Positions 13,996-22,097 of a DNA stretch of 64,000 bases are shown here, piece by piece. Each line of letters begins with the position of its first letter. Position 1 is the stretch's first letter. The translations under genes and the position numbers were made by a program. The notes under the pieces are model-generated. The model ran no database searches. It was given only the letters and a program-made list of their open reading frames with translations, and was not told where the DNA came from. The stretch is from IMG/VR virus record IMGVR_UViG_3300014050_000004, positions 1 through 64,000 of that record; one strand, 5' to 3'. Source of the stretch: a virus.

Positions 13996-14766
13996 CTAAG
14001 GAAGTAAACTCAGCTCTTTCTGGTACTGCATACCTGTCAAATTCTCATGGTCAAGGACATCTTGTTTCTTTCTTGAAGGAGGGTTCCTGTACATACTCCT
14101 ATACTTTCTCACTGTTTGGACGTAAAGGTCTCCATCAAGGTCCGGATTGTCCCAATCTATGAACTTACTGGCCTTGTTCAGGTCTTGAATCAGTTTCCGG
14201 GGGTTTGTTTCGAATGGGGCTGAAGCTCCGAAGTCAATCAATTTCACATTGTCTTTGTCGACTATAAACTGAAGATTGTGAATGTCTCCATGGAAGAACC
14301 CCATCTTGTGAAGGTTTTTGAGAGCCTTGGAAGAGTTTAAAGACTGCCTTGAATTCATGGGCATATCCCCTTCCTGTTGTTGGTAACCTTCCCACAAAGG
14401 TTTACCTTTCGCTCTTTCCATCTCTATGTGTTTACTGGAATGAGAAATAACTTTGGGAGAACTCCCTAGGTTACCCATTCTAACTGCAACCTCAACTTCA
14501 TACTCACCAAATTTGTCTTTTCCATCCCCTCTTGATATTAACTCTTTCACAACTCTCTTTTCGTCAGGGCTGAATGATACTACCCCATAAAAACCTTTGG
14601 CCTTTGGTTCCCACCCCTTGTATCTCTCTGGTTTATACTCGGATTTGAGAGAGTCAGTGATCCTTGCCAAGCTTTGCGAGACCGAAGCACTCAGTGTCAC
14701 AGAGCACTTTTTGCCCTTGTTGATGCAGGACTCACGGCAGGATTTCCCCTTTATGCACTTTTTCAT
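13996..14766 (-). CDS. KGKxC-module protein kinase-like protein
   Basis: 256 residues. It begins with a cysteine module, MKKCIKGKSCRESCINKGKKC, related to those at 51051 and 58208. The kinase-like domain has VKELISRGDGKDKFGEYEVE, FFHGDIHNLQFIV (catalytic Asp present, the usual Asn is Gln) and VKLIDFGASAPF (DFG intact). A small serine/threonine-kinase-like or aminoglycoside-phosphotransferase-like enzyme is likely; the Gln replacement makes activity uncertain. Its start overlaps the upstream gene by 4 nt. Confidence 0.8.
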   Translation of the reverse strand: MKKCIKGKSCRESCINKGKKCSVTLSASVSQSLARITDSLKSEYKPERYKGWEPKAKGFYGVVSFSPDEKRVVKELISRGDGKDKFGEYEVEVAVRMGNLGSSPKVISHSSKHIEMERAKGKPLWEGYQQQEGDMPMNSRQSLNSSKALKNLHKMGFFHGDIHNLQFIVDKDNVKLIDFGASAPFETNPRKLIQDLNKASKFIDWDNPDLDGDLYVQTVRKYRSMYRNPPSRKKQDVLDHENLTGMQYQKELSLLP

Positions 14767-15239
14767 TTTTCTCCAAAGGATGACAATGCCTTACCGCTCT
14801 TGCTTCTTGGCCCCGGTTGAGGGTTACCTCTCGGCAAGGACACAGGAAACAGAGCAGAGGATTCTTCGCACTTGTGTTTACCTTGGCTTCCAGGTTGTTT
14901 CCCTGGATCATTGTCTATGTCAAAGCCCGGCAGGGATGGGGCTAAGGTTGTTTTATTCTCTTTGGGGGTGTCCAGCCCAGTCCCTTCACCTAGAAACTGG
15001 TCCTTCCAATCGGGAGATCTGAATAGCAAATCTTTAACCTTTGTGGAAGTGCCCTTTGAAAAACCCAAGCCTTCAAGCTTCTCAGCAAAAGACTTGCTAG
15101 AGCAAGACGAAAGAGCTATTGCTATAGCTTGCTTTCGGTCTTTCACAACCTTGCCAGTGGAACCAGAGTGTAACTTCCCCTCTTCCCATCTTCTGAGCTC
15201 TTCTTCAATACAGCTCTTTCGGTCTCCAGGAAGTGGCAT
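14763..15239 (-). CDS. Protein with KQAIAIALS domain, paralog of the gene at 9232
   Basis: 158 residues. KLHSGSTGKVVKDRKQAIAIALSSC is the DUF6496-like signature, followed by FAEKLEGLGFSKGTSTKVKDLL, which parallels NLVSLGYSEETSQKVYEIL in the gene at 9232. The C-terminal half is low complexity, rich in Pro, Gly, Ser and Lys. Function unknown. It is coupled to the downstream kinase-like gene. A GGGTATAA element is 29 nt upstream. Confidence 0.65.
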   Translation of the reverse strand: MPLPGDRKSCIEEELRRWEEGKLHSGSTGKVVKDRKQAIAIALSSCSSKSFAEKLEGLGFSKGTSTKVKDLLFRSPDWKDQFLGEGTGLDTPKENKTTLAPSLPGFDIDNDPGKQPGSQGKHKCEESSALFPVSLPRGNPQPGPRSKSGKALSSFGEK

Positions 15240-15260
15240 TTTTGTAGGTGTATTACAGTA

Positions 15261-15268
15261 TTATACCC
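15261..15268 (-). promoter_or_regulatory. GGGTATAA element (candidate late promoter)
   Basis: GGGTATAATACTG lies 29 nt before the ATG at 15239. It includes TATAAT, but no -35 is present at 16-18 bp. Confidence 0.45.
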
Positions 15269-15270
15269 GC

Positions 15271-15972
15271 TCAACTATCAGCGAAACCATAGGCAATGTT
15301 TTGTAGATTTGCAAACTTATCAGCAGCCCACTCCTTTTCTTCTTCAGACATGGTGCAACCCTCCACAAACTTCGACAGAATAACAACTTCTGCCTCGGAT
15401 AGTTTTCTGAGAGCCTCTACTAGTGGTTGGGATAGCACATAAGGTTTCACATCATCGTCGTTTGATATGAACTCCCGGGAGACCCAATCCTCTGGGGAAT
15501 TGTCATAGCTAACATGGTAGTTGTTGCTAGACATTTCAACCATCAGGACTTTAGCCTCCGCTATGCCCAAATCTTTAGCAATGTCGGAGTAGGATTTGTT
15601 TTCCTTAATTCCCTCTTCAACCGCCTTCTTGAATGAGGCAACCCATCTCGGGGTTCTAACGAGTCTTGAGTAGTCCCTAAGCTCGTGCTGAATGTACCCT
15701 CGAGCCGTCTTCCAAGCAAAAGTGCTGAACTGAATGCCCAAAGAAGGGTCATATCGAGTTGCAGCTACGCATAGAGCAAAGTTTGCTATAGACTCTAGAT
15801 CCTCTCTCGTCAGAGACCCTGTGTGGCCTCCTGTGAGGCACTTAGCCCCGTGGGCCAACCTACCAGCAATCCATCTATGCTCTTTGACAAGCTCTTGCTG
15901 CTCTTTAGTTAGCCCGGGATAAGTCTTCTGGCGCTTTTTCTTCATCTTAGGCGTGACAAGCTGTGCACTCAT
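15271..15972 (-). CDS. Phage sigma-70-family RNA polymerase sigma factor (1)
   Basis: 233 residues. Region 2 is recognisable: SIANFALCVAATRYDPSLGIQFSTFAWKTARGYIQHELRDYSRLVRTPRW has the RYDP..G..FST.A...RGxIxxELRD pattern that contacts core polymerase and the -10. A helix-turn-helix-like stretch (SYSDIAKDLGIAEAKVLMVE) follows. It would redirect host RNA polymerase to phage promoters. The first ATG (15972) overlaps the 3' end of nrdA by 26 nt and is preceded by AACAACA; ATG 15945, 2 nt after the nrdA stop, is an alternative. Confidence 0.85.
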   Translation of the reverse strand: MSAQLVTPKMKKKRQKTYPGLTKEQQELVKEHRWIAGRLAHGAKCLTGGHTGSLTREDLESIANFALCVAATRYDPSLGIQFSTFAWKTARGYIQHELRDYSRLVRTPRWVASFKKAVEEGIKENKSYSDIAKDLGIAEAKVLMVEMSSNNYHVSYDNSPEDWVSREFISNDDDVKPYVLSQPLVEALRKLSEAEVVILSKFVEGCTMSEEEKEWAADKFANLQNIAYGFADS

Positions 15973-17908
15973 TGTTGTTTTCTTCTATGGTAAAGGTTTT
16001 TGATTTTTTAGATTGGGCCCTATACTCCATATATGAATCATAGCCGCCTATCCACCGGTTGTCTACGTACAACTGAGGAACTGTTTTCCAACTATCCGCC
16101 CACATGCCTGTTTGCTTCGCCACTTCAACATTGACCTCAGTGAATAGCGTTCCATCCTTTCTCAATTGGTCTTTGATCAAGGTGCAATAGGGGCAGTCCG
16201 CTTTGGTGATAACGATGGCAGGATCCTCAATGTCATCATCCATCTCGTTCTGCTTTGCGATCAAGGCAGATTTGGACTTGAGGTAGTAGAGAGCTTTGAC
16301 TTTCATTTTCCAGGCGTAGATATGCAGCCTCAGAAGATACTCTGCAGGAGCATGCGGATCCACCCAAATGTTCAAAGACTGTCCTTGACAAACGTAAGGT
16401 TGTCTGTCTCCAGCCTGTTTAATTAACTCAAACTGGTCTATCTCTCTTGCGGTCTTGAAGACTTCTTTCTCTTCTTGGCTGAGAAATTCCAAAAATTGAA
16501 CACTGCCTTGGTTGCGGTTGATGTCATCCCACACAGTGTCGGGCACTCCTCTTTCGCAGAACAGTTTTTCCAAGTGGGGGTTCTTGCGGACAAAAGTGCC
16601 TTTGTCTTGTTTTGCGACGTAGTAGTTGTAATCCATGGGACTAATCCCTTCGGAGTACGCCCCAGAAATCACACTGTTTGTTTTGGTTGGAGCAATGGCT
16701 GTTAAGTGGGTGTGTCTCATGCCTGAGCCCTCGCACCATTCAGGTTCCCCCCAACGATCAGCTAGTTCTGCCGAAGCTTTTTTGGCTTCTTCCTGGATAA
16801 ATTTGTGAACTTCAATGTTGAGAGCTCTTGCACCCTCTGATTTGAAGGGGAGCATCTGGCTCTGGTACAGGGAGTGAAGACCCATGGTTCCAAGGCCCAG
16901 CGCTCTGCTCTTTCTGGCAAATCTTACGGATCTGCCCATGCCAGGCTGTTTGTCGGCTTTTCTTATGAACTCAGTTACTACCGCTTCAAGAAGATGTACG
17001 GCAATTTGAGGTGCTGATCTTCCTGTCAGCGGAGACTTCCAATCTTTCCATTCAAACCATCTTGACAAGTTCATGGATGACAAGACACAGACAAAAGAAT
17101 GGTTTTCGTCTGTGTAGAGCGTGATTTCTGAGCACAAGTTTGAGGTAGAGACGTTTAAGCCTCTCTCTACATAGCACTGAGGGTTCTGAGTGTTGACATT
17201 GTCAATGAACAACATGTAGGGACTACCAGACATGAGCCTTGTACGAATGGTCTCTCCGAACAACCATTGGTTGTGACCTCCGTTTTCTATCATGTTCTCC
17301 ATGAAGCTATTCGAGATTACGGCTCCAAGATTGCTATCAATCCATAGTCTTGGGTCTCCTTTGGTGTGGTCTTTGGCCCGAAGCATTTCTGGGTAATCCG
17401 CAGCTTCTATGTTTTCATACAAAGCAAAAGACCCCTTCCTGAGGTCTCCACCTTGGCTAACAACCTGAGCTGTAAGATCATATCCTCTAAGCCATCCGAG
17501 CTTCCCTCCTGTGACGCCTCCTCCCTTAATTGGGGAACCCGCTGGACGGATGTCACCGAAATACACACCCACTCCTCCTCCGTTCTTGCTCAGCAGAGCA
17601 ACCTCCTTCAAGTGAGAATATATGCTCTTTGTGCTATCGCTCAAGTGAACCGAATAACAACTGATGGGCAGAGCCCTGTTCGAACCAAAGTTGGCTGCCA
17701 CAGGACTCGCGCATCCAATCCAGCCATTCCACAGGCAATGAAATAGTTCCTTTTCTAGGTTAATGTCTTCGTTGTACTTGGCAGCAGCGGAGGAGATCCT
17801 CTCCATCATCATCCGCGGAGTTTCCCCAGGGAGCAAATAACCTGAGGACAGAGTTTGCATTCCTTCTGCGGATAGCCAATCAGGGGCAACAAGAGTGTGA
17901 TCTGTCAT
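15947..17908 (-). CDS. nrdA: Class I ribonucleotide reductase alpha subunit fused to glutaredoxin
   Basis: 653 residues. The 10-stranded barrel carries LPISCYSVHL (redox Cys), NLCSEITL (Asn, thiyl-radical Cys, Glu), VCVLSSMNLSRW (second redox Cys) and KALYYLKSK (Tyr-Tyr of the radical path). The N-terminal ATP-cone is missing, so allosteric activity control by dATP is probably absent. A glutaredoxin domain is inserted near the C-terminus (about 562-632, ADCPYCTLI, WKTVPQLYV), before the tail with the shuttle pair ECTACHA (648-651). The enzyme makes deoxynucleotides for phage replication. ATGA overlap with nrdB. Confidence 0.95.
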   Translation of the reverse strand: MTDHTLVAPDWLSAEGMQTLSSGYLLPGETPRMMMERISSAAAKYNEDINLEKELFHCLWNGWIGCASPVAANFGSNRALPISCYSVHLSDSTKSIYSHLKEVALLSKNGGGVGVYFGDIRPAGSPIKGGGVTGGKLGWLRGYDLTAQVVSQGGDLRKGSFALYENIEAADYPEMLRAKDHTKGDPRLWIDSNLGAVISNSFMENMIENGGHNQWLFGETIRTRLMSGSPYMLFIDNVNTQNPQCYVERGLNVSTSNLCSEITLYTDENHSFVCVLSSMNLSRWFEWKDWKSPLTGRSAPQIAVHLLEAVVTEFIRKADKQPGMGRSVRFARKSRALGLGTMGLHSLYQSQMLPFKSEGARALNIEVHKFIQEEAKKASAELADRWGEPEWCEGSGMRHTHLTAIAPTKTNSVISGAYSEGISPMDYNYYVAKQDKGTFVRKNPHLEKLFCERGVPDTVWDDINRNQGSVQFLEFLSQEEKEVFKTAREIDQFELIKQAGDRQPYVCQGQSLNIWVDPHAPAEYLLRLHIYAWKMKVKALYYLKSKSALIAKQNEMDDDIEDPAIVITKADCPYCTLIKDQLRKDGTLFTEVNVEVAKQTGMWADSWKTVPQLYVDNRWIGGYDSYMEYRAQSKKSKTFTIEENNNECTACHA

Positions 17909-18891
17909 GCGTAGTTGAAGTTAAGGGTTTTCAGATTCACGGACATGAAGTCCTGGTCTGGTTTGCTGATGTAGTTGCCCCCGTCTTTGCTTTGGGAGAA
18001 AAAGTCGGTACTTGTGTTGCCAGAGATGAGAGGATGGAACCACTCTTTAATTTCGCAAGCAGCTTGATAATCGTATGGATACCTGAACCCAGGGATTCCA
18101 ATCTTTGCCAACCTGTTGTTGGCTCTGCTGTAAGTGTAATGCTTCAGGTTGTAAGGATTGACTCTCCCGTGCGACAAGGACCTATTATCGAAGGTTTTGT
18201 CGATAAAGGCGAATTCATTCTTTATGACTTGGTTGAAGCCTTCGATCACAGATGCAATCTCTGACTCAGTGAATGGCTCTTCTTTCAGAAGCTCTTTGAG
18301 CAGAGCTATGCCAGTGTTTGAATGCTGCTGCTCATCCAAAGAGGACCAAGAAATAATCTGAGACAACCCCTTGAATTTGCCCGTTAAGCCCAAAGACAAC
18401 AACACAGCGAAAGAGCTAAAGAGGCTCACCCCTTCGGCTGCTCCGCTGAATATGGCGAGAGACTCTTTGATGCTCTTGTTGTTCAAAAAGTAGCCAATCT
18501 TCTGTTGAGCTACAGGGTCCCCAAGAAAAGCTTCAAATTCGTCGAGGCCGAGGTTTTCTGAAAGGAAGTTGTAAGACCAGGCGTGTACGGCTTCTGAGGC
18601 AGCGTATTCACTCGCTACCGCAGAAATCTCATGCTTTGGGAACCATTCTTGTACGGTTGTCCAGTAGTTTTTAACGTGACACTCTAGCTGAGTGAAACCT
18701 TTGAGAATGCCTCCGATGATTTCCCTTTCATCTTCAGTACTTTTTTGCCAGTCTCTGATGTCCCCATCGAATGTGACTTCTTTGGGGGTCCATACTGACA
18801 ACCTTGCTTTTTCGAACCGCTCGAAAAACTCGGGATATTCAAAGCTCCCGTTGACTTTATAAGGCTCTCTGTACTTTCTTATGCTTGTCAT
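17905..18891 (-). CDS. nrdB: Class I ribonucleotide reductase beta subunit
   Basis: 328 residues, ferritin-like radical-generating subunit. The metal ligands are visible in order: Glu70 (TQLECH), Glu100 and His103 (SEAVHAWSY), Glu153 (AEGVSLF), Glu187 and His190 (DEQQHSN). Tyr107 is at the position of the radical tyrosine. The C-terminus ends LKTLNFNYA, the peptide that docks on NrdA. It precedes nrdA with a 4-nt overlap, giving stoichiometric translation. Its start overlaps the upstream gene by 35 nt. Confidence 0.94.
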   Translation of the reverse strand: MTSIRKYREPYKVNGSFEYPEFFERFEKARLSVWTPKEVTFDGDIRDWQKSTEDEREIIGGILKGFTQLECHVKNYWTTVQEWFPKHEISAVASEYAASEAVHAWSYNFLSENLGLDEFEAFLGDPVAQQKIGYFLNNKSIKESLAIFSGAAEGVSLFSSFAVLLSLGLTGKFKGLSQIISWSSLDEQQHSNTGIALLKELLKEEPFTESEIASVIEGFNQVIKNEFAFIDKTFDNRSLSHGRVNPYNLKHYTYSRANNRLAKIGIPGFRYPYDYQAACEIKEWFHPLISGNTSTDFFSQSKDGGNYISKPDQDFMSVNLKTLNFNYA

Positions 18892-19519
18892 TTTGACGGC
18901 TTATGAGATTTGCATGTCGTTGATCTAGGTATTGTTTTCTGATGAGACTGTGTCGTTCCTCGTCCCACCATTTTGGTTTGTCGCCATGTCTCCATTCCGC
19001 GTACCCTTTGTAATCCATGAGATAGTCTCTGTAGGCTTGTACAGGGTCGCCCGGAATTTTCGACTCTTCTGGCATTGCTTGGACAAATTCCGTGTGGTTT
19101 GATGCTGAGCAGTTCGGGATCTCTGTGGCTATCACCCCCTGAACGAGGGAAAGACCGTATAGAGCTCCATGGGTTTTGTTTCCGTATCTAACGGAATACT
19201 CATCCAACATGCTAATCGCATGCTCTAGTAACCAGTATACGTTTGAGTTGCTTTCGTAAAGCCATTTTGAGCAAGGGTGATGAGCAAAACCCTTAATCCC
19301 ATAGAATTCTCTTTTGTCTGAAAACTCTTTTTCGCCACTTTCTAAGGGAAACAAGTTTAACTGCTCAGCTATTTCTTTCTTCCTAATCCGTATGCCAAAT
19401 GTGTTGTAAACCCAAGGTGTCAGCAACTGCAAAGACTCGGTCGGCATTTTGACCACAAGTTTGTCTGGCAAATCTCTGGCCGCTTGACTTGGGTTGTTGT
19501 CTACAGCGAATACGTTCAT
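18857..19519 (-). CDS. Conserved phage protein of unknown function
   Basis: 220 residues. It begins MNVFAVDNNPSQAARDLPDK, then VKMPTESLQLL, with FAHHPCSKWLYESNSNVYWLLEH and EFVQAMPEE further on, and a Trp-rich end (AEWRHGDKPKWWDEE). I recall this as a protein family widespread in phages without an assigned activity; conserved His, Cys and Trp residues suggest an enzyme or nucleic-acid binder. It lies in the nrdB/nrdA transcription unit after hli. Confidence 0.8.
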   Translation of the reverse strand: MNVFAVDNNPSQAARDLPDKLVVKMPTESLQLLTPWVYNTFGIRIRKKEIAEQLNLFPLESGEKEFSDKREFYGIKGFAHHPCSKWLYESNSNVYWLLEHAISMLDEYSVRYGNKTHGALYGLSLVQGVIATEIPNCSASNHTEFVQAMPEESKIPGDPVQAYRDYLMDYKGYAEWRHGDKPKWWDEERHSLIRKQYLDQRHANLISRQNDKHKKVQRAL

Positions 19520-19546
19520 GGATGTTGTTTAGCGAAGAAAACGAAT

Positions 19547-19574
19547 GCCCTCCGTGCTAAAACACACAGAGAGC
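19547..19574 (-). terminator. Possible terminator after hli
   Basis: GCTCTCTGTG and CACGGAGGGC pair over 10 bp (two G-U) around an 8-nt loop, followed by ATTCGTTTTC. The U tract is imperfect, so termination may be partial. Confidence 0.4.
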
Positions 19575-19608
19575 CTGTTTGGTTCTATTTGAGTGATTGG
19601 CTAGAGAA

Positions 19609-19812
19609 TCACCAGATACCTGGGATGATTTGGCCTGTAACAGCGTAAGCGCCAAGTGCAGCGATGATACCGAGCATTGCGAGTCTGCCATTGAGCAGCT
19701 CTCCTTTCAGGTCCCAGGAAATGAGAGGTCGATAGGAATCTTCCACCATCTGCATGGGTACCTCCTTAGCATAGATGTTGTTTTTGTTGTTTTCTTCAGT
19801 GGTGACAGTCAT
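19609..19812 (-). CDS. hli: High-light-inducible protein
   Basis: 67 residues. The C-terminal half has ELLNGRLAMLGIIAALGAYAVTG, the chlorophyll-binding ExxNGRxAMxG helix of the Hli/LHC family, and ends GQIIPGIW. Such proteins protect photosystems in the thylakoid membrane from excess light; cyanophages carry them beside psbA or in metabolic operons. The leader is A-rich (AAAGAAAACAAAATG) without a Shine-Dalgarno sequence. Confidence 0.95.
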   Translation of the reverse strand: MTVTTEENNKNNIYAKEVPMQMVEDSYRPLISWDLKGELLNGRLAMLGIIAALGAYAVTGQIIPGIW

Positions 19813-19830
19813 TTTGTTTTCTTTGAGTGT

Positions 19831-20157
19831 TTACCTTGAGATTTCTCTCAAGTCAGTGGAAGAGGGATTGAAATGGTCAATCAGAACTTGCATTCCTGCC
19901 TTTGAATCCATATCTCCACAGGTGTAGCAGTCAAGGGCTACAGACCCTCTTTCAGGAAACGTATGGCAGGAAATGTGGCTCTCAGCCAAAGCATAGACAA
20001 TTGTGACTCCTTGGGGTGAGAATTTATGAAAAAATTTGTTTAGTACGGTGGAGTTCATCACTGTCACAGCTTTGTCAAATGCTGCTGCTATAGCTTCTAA
20101 GTCATCGAGAGCTAGAAAAGACACCCCATATAGGGAACAAAGAACATGATTTCCCAA
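19831..20157 (-). CDS. speD: S-adenosylmethionine decarboxylase proenzyme
   Basis: 108 residues. ALAESHISCHTFPERG holds the self-cleavage site (between Glu59 and Ser60, Ser becoming the pyruvoyl group), and LDCYTCGD the active-site Cys80. The N-terminus MGNHVLCSLYG fits the family only if translation starts at the TTG at 20157; GGAGG lies 10 nt upstream. The enzyme feeds spermidine synthesis, a frequent cyanophage auxiliary function. Confidence 0.93.
   Translation of the reverse strand: MGNHVLCSLYGVSFLALDDLEAIAAAFDKAVTVMNSTVLNKFFHKFSPQGVTIVYALAESHISCHTFPERGSVALDCYTCGDMDSKAGMQVLIDHFNPSSTDLREISR
19835..19852 (-). other. GAAA-capped hairpin at speD 3' end
   Basis: CTTGAGAGAAATCTCAAG forms a perfect 7-bp stem with a GAAA tetraloop over the last speD codons, 23 nt before the hli start. 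It may slow decay or act as a processing site between speD and hli; no U tract follows. Confidence 0.4.
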
Positions 20158-20158
20158 T

Positions 20159-20497
20159 TCACAAAACCTCCTGCAATAAGCTCCTCAAGTTTGTCCTCAT
20201 CTCTCTCATGGAAAGTTCTCCTGAGAGGTGACCAATATACTTACCCTCTGCGTCTGTGAGTACATACAAAGGTACGTCTACAGTGTAGTCCGGATTCATG
20301 GCGTGTTGCTCTATGAGCCTATACAACCTGCTGTTCACCGGTTTCAAAGGTTCATTGATGATGTCATCAAGATCCACAGTGAAGTACTTAAGCTCCGGAA
20401 ACCCTTCAACTACAGACTGGTCATACCTCCGCATGTGCTCGCATATCTCACAATCCGTTGAAAAGATTTTGTACAGCGAAAGTTTCTGTGTTGCCAT
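20159..20497 (-). CDS. Thioredoxin-like protein
   Basis: 112 residues. FSTDCEICEHM gives a CxxC redox pair at about residues 16-19, followed by a thioredoxin-like order: ELKYFTVDLDD, then DVPLYVLTDAEGKYIGHLSG with the cis-Pro position. It could re-reduce ribonucleotide reductase or another phage enzyme; nrdA already carries its own glutaredoxin. It overlaps the sigma-factor stop by one base (TAATG). Confidence 0.8.
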   Translation of the reverse strand: MATQKLSLYKIFSTDCEICEHMRRYDQSVVEGFPELKYFTVDLDDIINEPLKPVNSRLYRLIEQHAMNPDYTVDVPLYVLTDAEGKYIGHLSGELSMREMRTNLRSLLQEVL

Positions 20498-21114
20498 TAG
20501 ATAAACTCCTTGAGTTCCGGGTACTTTTCCCTCACTTTCTTGGTGAAACGAGCAATGTGACCGTTTGTAGCTTGCTTAGAGAGGCCATGCTTACGGGCGA
20601 CATCCCCCTGCCGCATCTCGGGGGATCCATTGAGGCCGAACCTGTCGATGACAATCTGTGCACGAGTGGTGTCCAGGGAACCGCATCCTGCCTTGACAAT
20701 CTGTTCCAAGGTTGCAGGAAGCTTTTCATCCCTGATCTCGAAAACATTCGGGTCTTCTAGGTTGTTACACCAGTCCGATTGCTCGATGGATAGGCTGTAT
20801 TTCGGAATTCTGTGTTCTCGTCGAGCAGCTGCTTGCACTGCCCCCCTCACTTTCCACCAAATCCAGGTCATGGGACGAATCCTTTTACCATTAAAAGTCT
20901 TGTCCAAATCGAAGGTTGAAATGGCTTCATGAATGCCAATCAGGCCCTCCTGAACGAGATCTTCATAGGTATTTGAACTGGCCATGAAACCGTACTTCCT
21001 CGCCCATTTGTGAACGAGAGGAGTGAATTGGCGAATGGTCCTGTCTACGGACTTCCTGTCGCCTTCGACAGCCCGGTAGAAATCCTCGTCTGTGTAAGTC
21101 ATCACTTTCCTCAT
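20497..21114 (-). CDS. Phage sigma-70-family RNA polymerase sigma factor (2)
   Basis: 205 residues. Region 2: NTYEDLVQEGLIGIHEAISTFD, then RPMTWIWWKVRGAVQAAARRE; region 4: QGDVARKHGLSKQATNGHIARF with a helix-turn-helix that would read a promoter element. The start is ATG 21114 or the ATG at 21102, which has AGGA in front; upstream codons lie in the promoter. Transcription begins at an early-type promoter, so this factor is a good candidate to switch on the later genes. Confidence 0.88.
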   Translation of the reverse strand: MRKVMTYTDEDFYRAVEGDRKSVDRTIRQFTPLVHKWARKYGFMASSNTYEDLVQEGLIGIHEAISTFDLDKTFNGKRIRPMTWIWWKVRGAVQAAARREHRIPKYSLSIEQSDWCNNLEDPNVFEIRDEKLPATLEQIVKAGCGSLDTTRAQIVIDRFGLNGSPEMRQGDVARKHGLSKQATNGHIARFTKKVREKYPELKEFI

Positions 21115-21121
21115 AAACTCT

Positions 21122-21150
21122 ATTTTAGTGCCTCTGAGCTGTGAAGGCAA
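21122..21150 (-). promoter_or_regulatory. Sigma-70 promoter of sigma factor 2
   Basis: TTGCCT (21145-21150) and TAAAAT (21122-21127) are 17 bp apart. The first ATG is 7 nt after the -10. Confidence 0.75.
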
Positions 21151-21166
21151 GTTCGGGTTGCCGAAC
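21151..21166 (-). promoter_or_regulatory. Operator-like palindrome at sigma factor 2
   Basis: GTTCGGGTTGCCGAAC is a perfect palindrome (6-bp arms) whose end touches the -35 box. Its arms match those of the site at 6929-6944. Confidence 0.65.
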
Positions 21167-21194
21167 CTTTGGCAAGTGCCAGCTCACTCTAGGA

Positions 21195-21407
21195 TTAGAA
21201 AGGTCTTGAAAAACCGTCTTGAAATTGATTCTTCATGACCCAAATCGTAGCTGCTTTTTGAATCATCCAAGACTGTGCCAACTGCTTAGTCAAGCTTTTG
21301 AGAGCTTCCATGTCATTGCACTCGTCTATGGTACGATTCCACTTTTCAATCTCAAACTTTTGGGCCATAGTCAATTCTATGGCTGGGGTATTGTTTTCAG
21401 GGTTCAT
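21195..21407 (-). CDS. Hypothetical small protein
   Basis: 70 residues, probably helical (MAQKFEIEKWNRTIDECN), no known motif. It overlaps the end of the dCMP deaminase gene and ends 45 nt before the promoter of sigma factor 2. Confidence 0.6.
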   Translation of the reverse strand: MNPENNTPAIELTMAQKFEIEKWNRTIDECNDMEALKSLTKQLAQSWMIQKAATIWVMKNQFQDGFSRPF

Positions 21408-21861
21408 CCTTAGGAGTGTAATAAAGAACTAGAATACCGGCCTCAAAAAGAATGTCGCTTGAGAGCGAAAAGTCCTTTTTCCATTTTTCCGAGTGGGCCC
21501 ATTGAGGGCTCGGGCAAACAATCTTGGAAACTCCGGCTTGAATGAGCTGGCTGGCGCAGGAAGCACAAGGGTGAAAGGTTACATAGGCAGTGCAGCCTTC
21601 TGTGCAAACTCCGAATTTGGCAGCGTTGAGAATAGCATTTGTCTCCGCATGGATAATAACCCTGCCCTTAAAGTCGGGATTGGAGAGCCTATGCAAGTTG
21701 TCGGACAACCCGCTCGGGAAACCATTATATCCCTTGGAAATATCTCGCTTGTCCTTAGCAAGAACACAACCAACTTTTTTGACTGGGTCTTTGCTCCAGT
21801 TTTTGACCATTTCGGCCAACTCAATGAACCTTAGATCCCAAGATGTAAGATGGGGGCTCAC
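21397..21861 (-). CDS. Deoxycytidylate deaminase
   Basis: About 154 residues. Zinc and catalytic motifs HAETNAIL (about 71-78) and HPCASC (about 97-102) and the N-terminal KDPVKKVGCVLA define the dCMP/cytidine deaminase family. It makes dUMP from dCMP, the substrate for ThyX, which is also encoded here. The frame is open to 21909, but the GTG at 21861 overlaps the upstream stop (GTGA) and gives the normal family start, SWDLRFIELAEMV. Confidence 0.9.
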   Translation of the reverse strand: MSPHLTSWDLRFIELAEMVKNWSKDPVKKVGCVLAKDKRDISKGYNGFPSGLSDNLHRLSNPDFKGRVIIHAETNAILNAAKFGVCTEGCTAYVTFHPCASCASQLIQAGVSKIVCPSPQWAHSEKWKKDFSLSSDILFEAGILVLYYTPKDEP

Positions 21862-22097
21862 AGTTGGTGCCAAGAGTAGACAGGTTCTTGTCCAATAATC
21901 TCTGAACAAAATTCCATGAACTTATCACACATCTCCGCAAAGGAGTTGAATTTGATTCGTTCATATGAACAAGTATCAAAGAATCCTGCCCAGTGGGCTT
22001 CGAGCTCTTTCAGTCCGTACTCTACTTGAATGTAAGATACGAAAAATGACAGAGGCCTGTACACTTTGCACAGTTCAAAAAGCACCTCTACTGGCAT
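21858..22097 (-). CDS. Hypothetical small early protein
   Basis: 79 residues (MPVEVLFELCKVYRPLSFFV...), unknown. ATG 22097 is chosen because AGGAG lies 9 nt upstream; an in-frame ATG at 22121 sits exactly at the predicted transcription start. First gene of a unit that continues into dCMP deaminase, under a strong early promoter. Confidence 0.65.
   Translation of the reverse strand: MPVEVLFELCKVYRPLSFFVSYIQVEYGLKELEAHWAGFFDTCSYERIKFNSFAEMCDKFMEFCSEIIGQEPVYSWHQL

Noticed and set aside
21178-21194. Terminator between the 21407 gene and sigma factor 2
   Set aside because: The palindrome at 21151-21166 has no U tract and abuts a -35 box, so an operator role is more likely.
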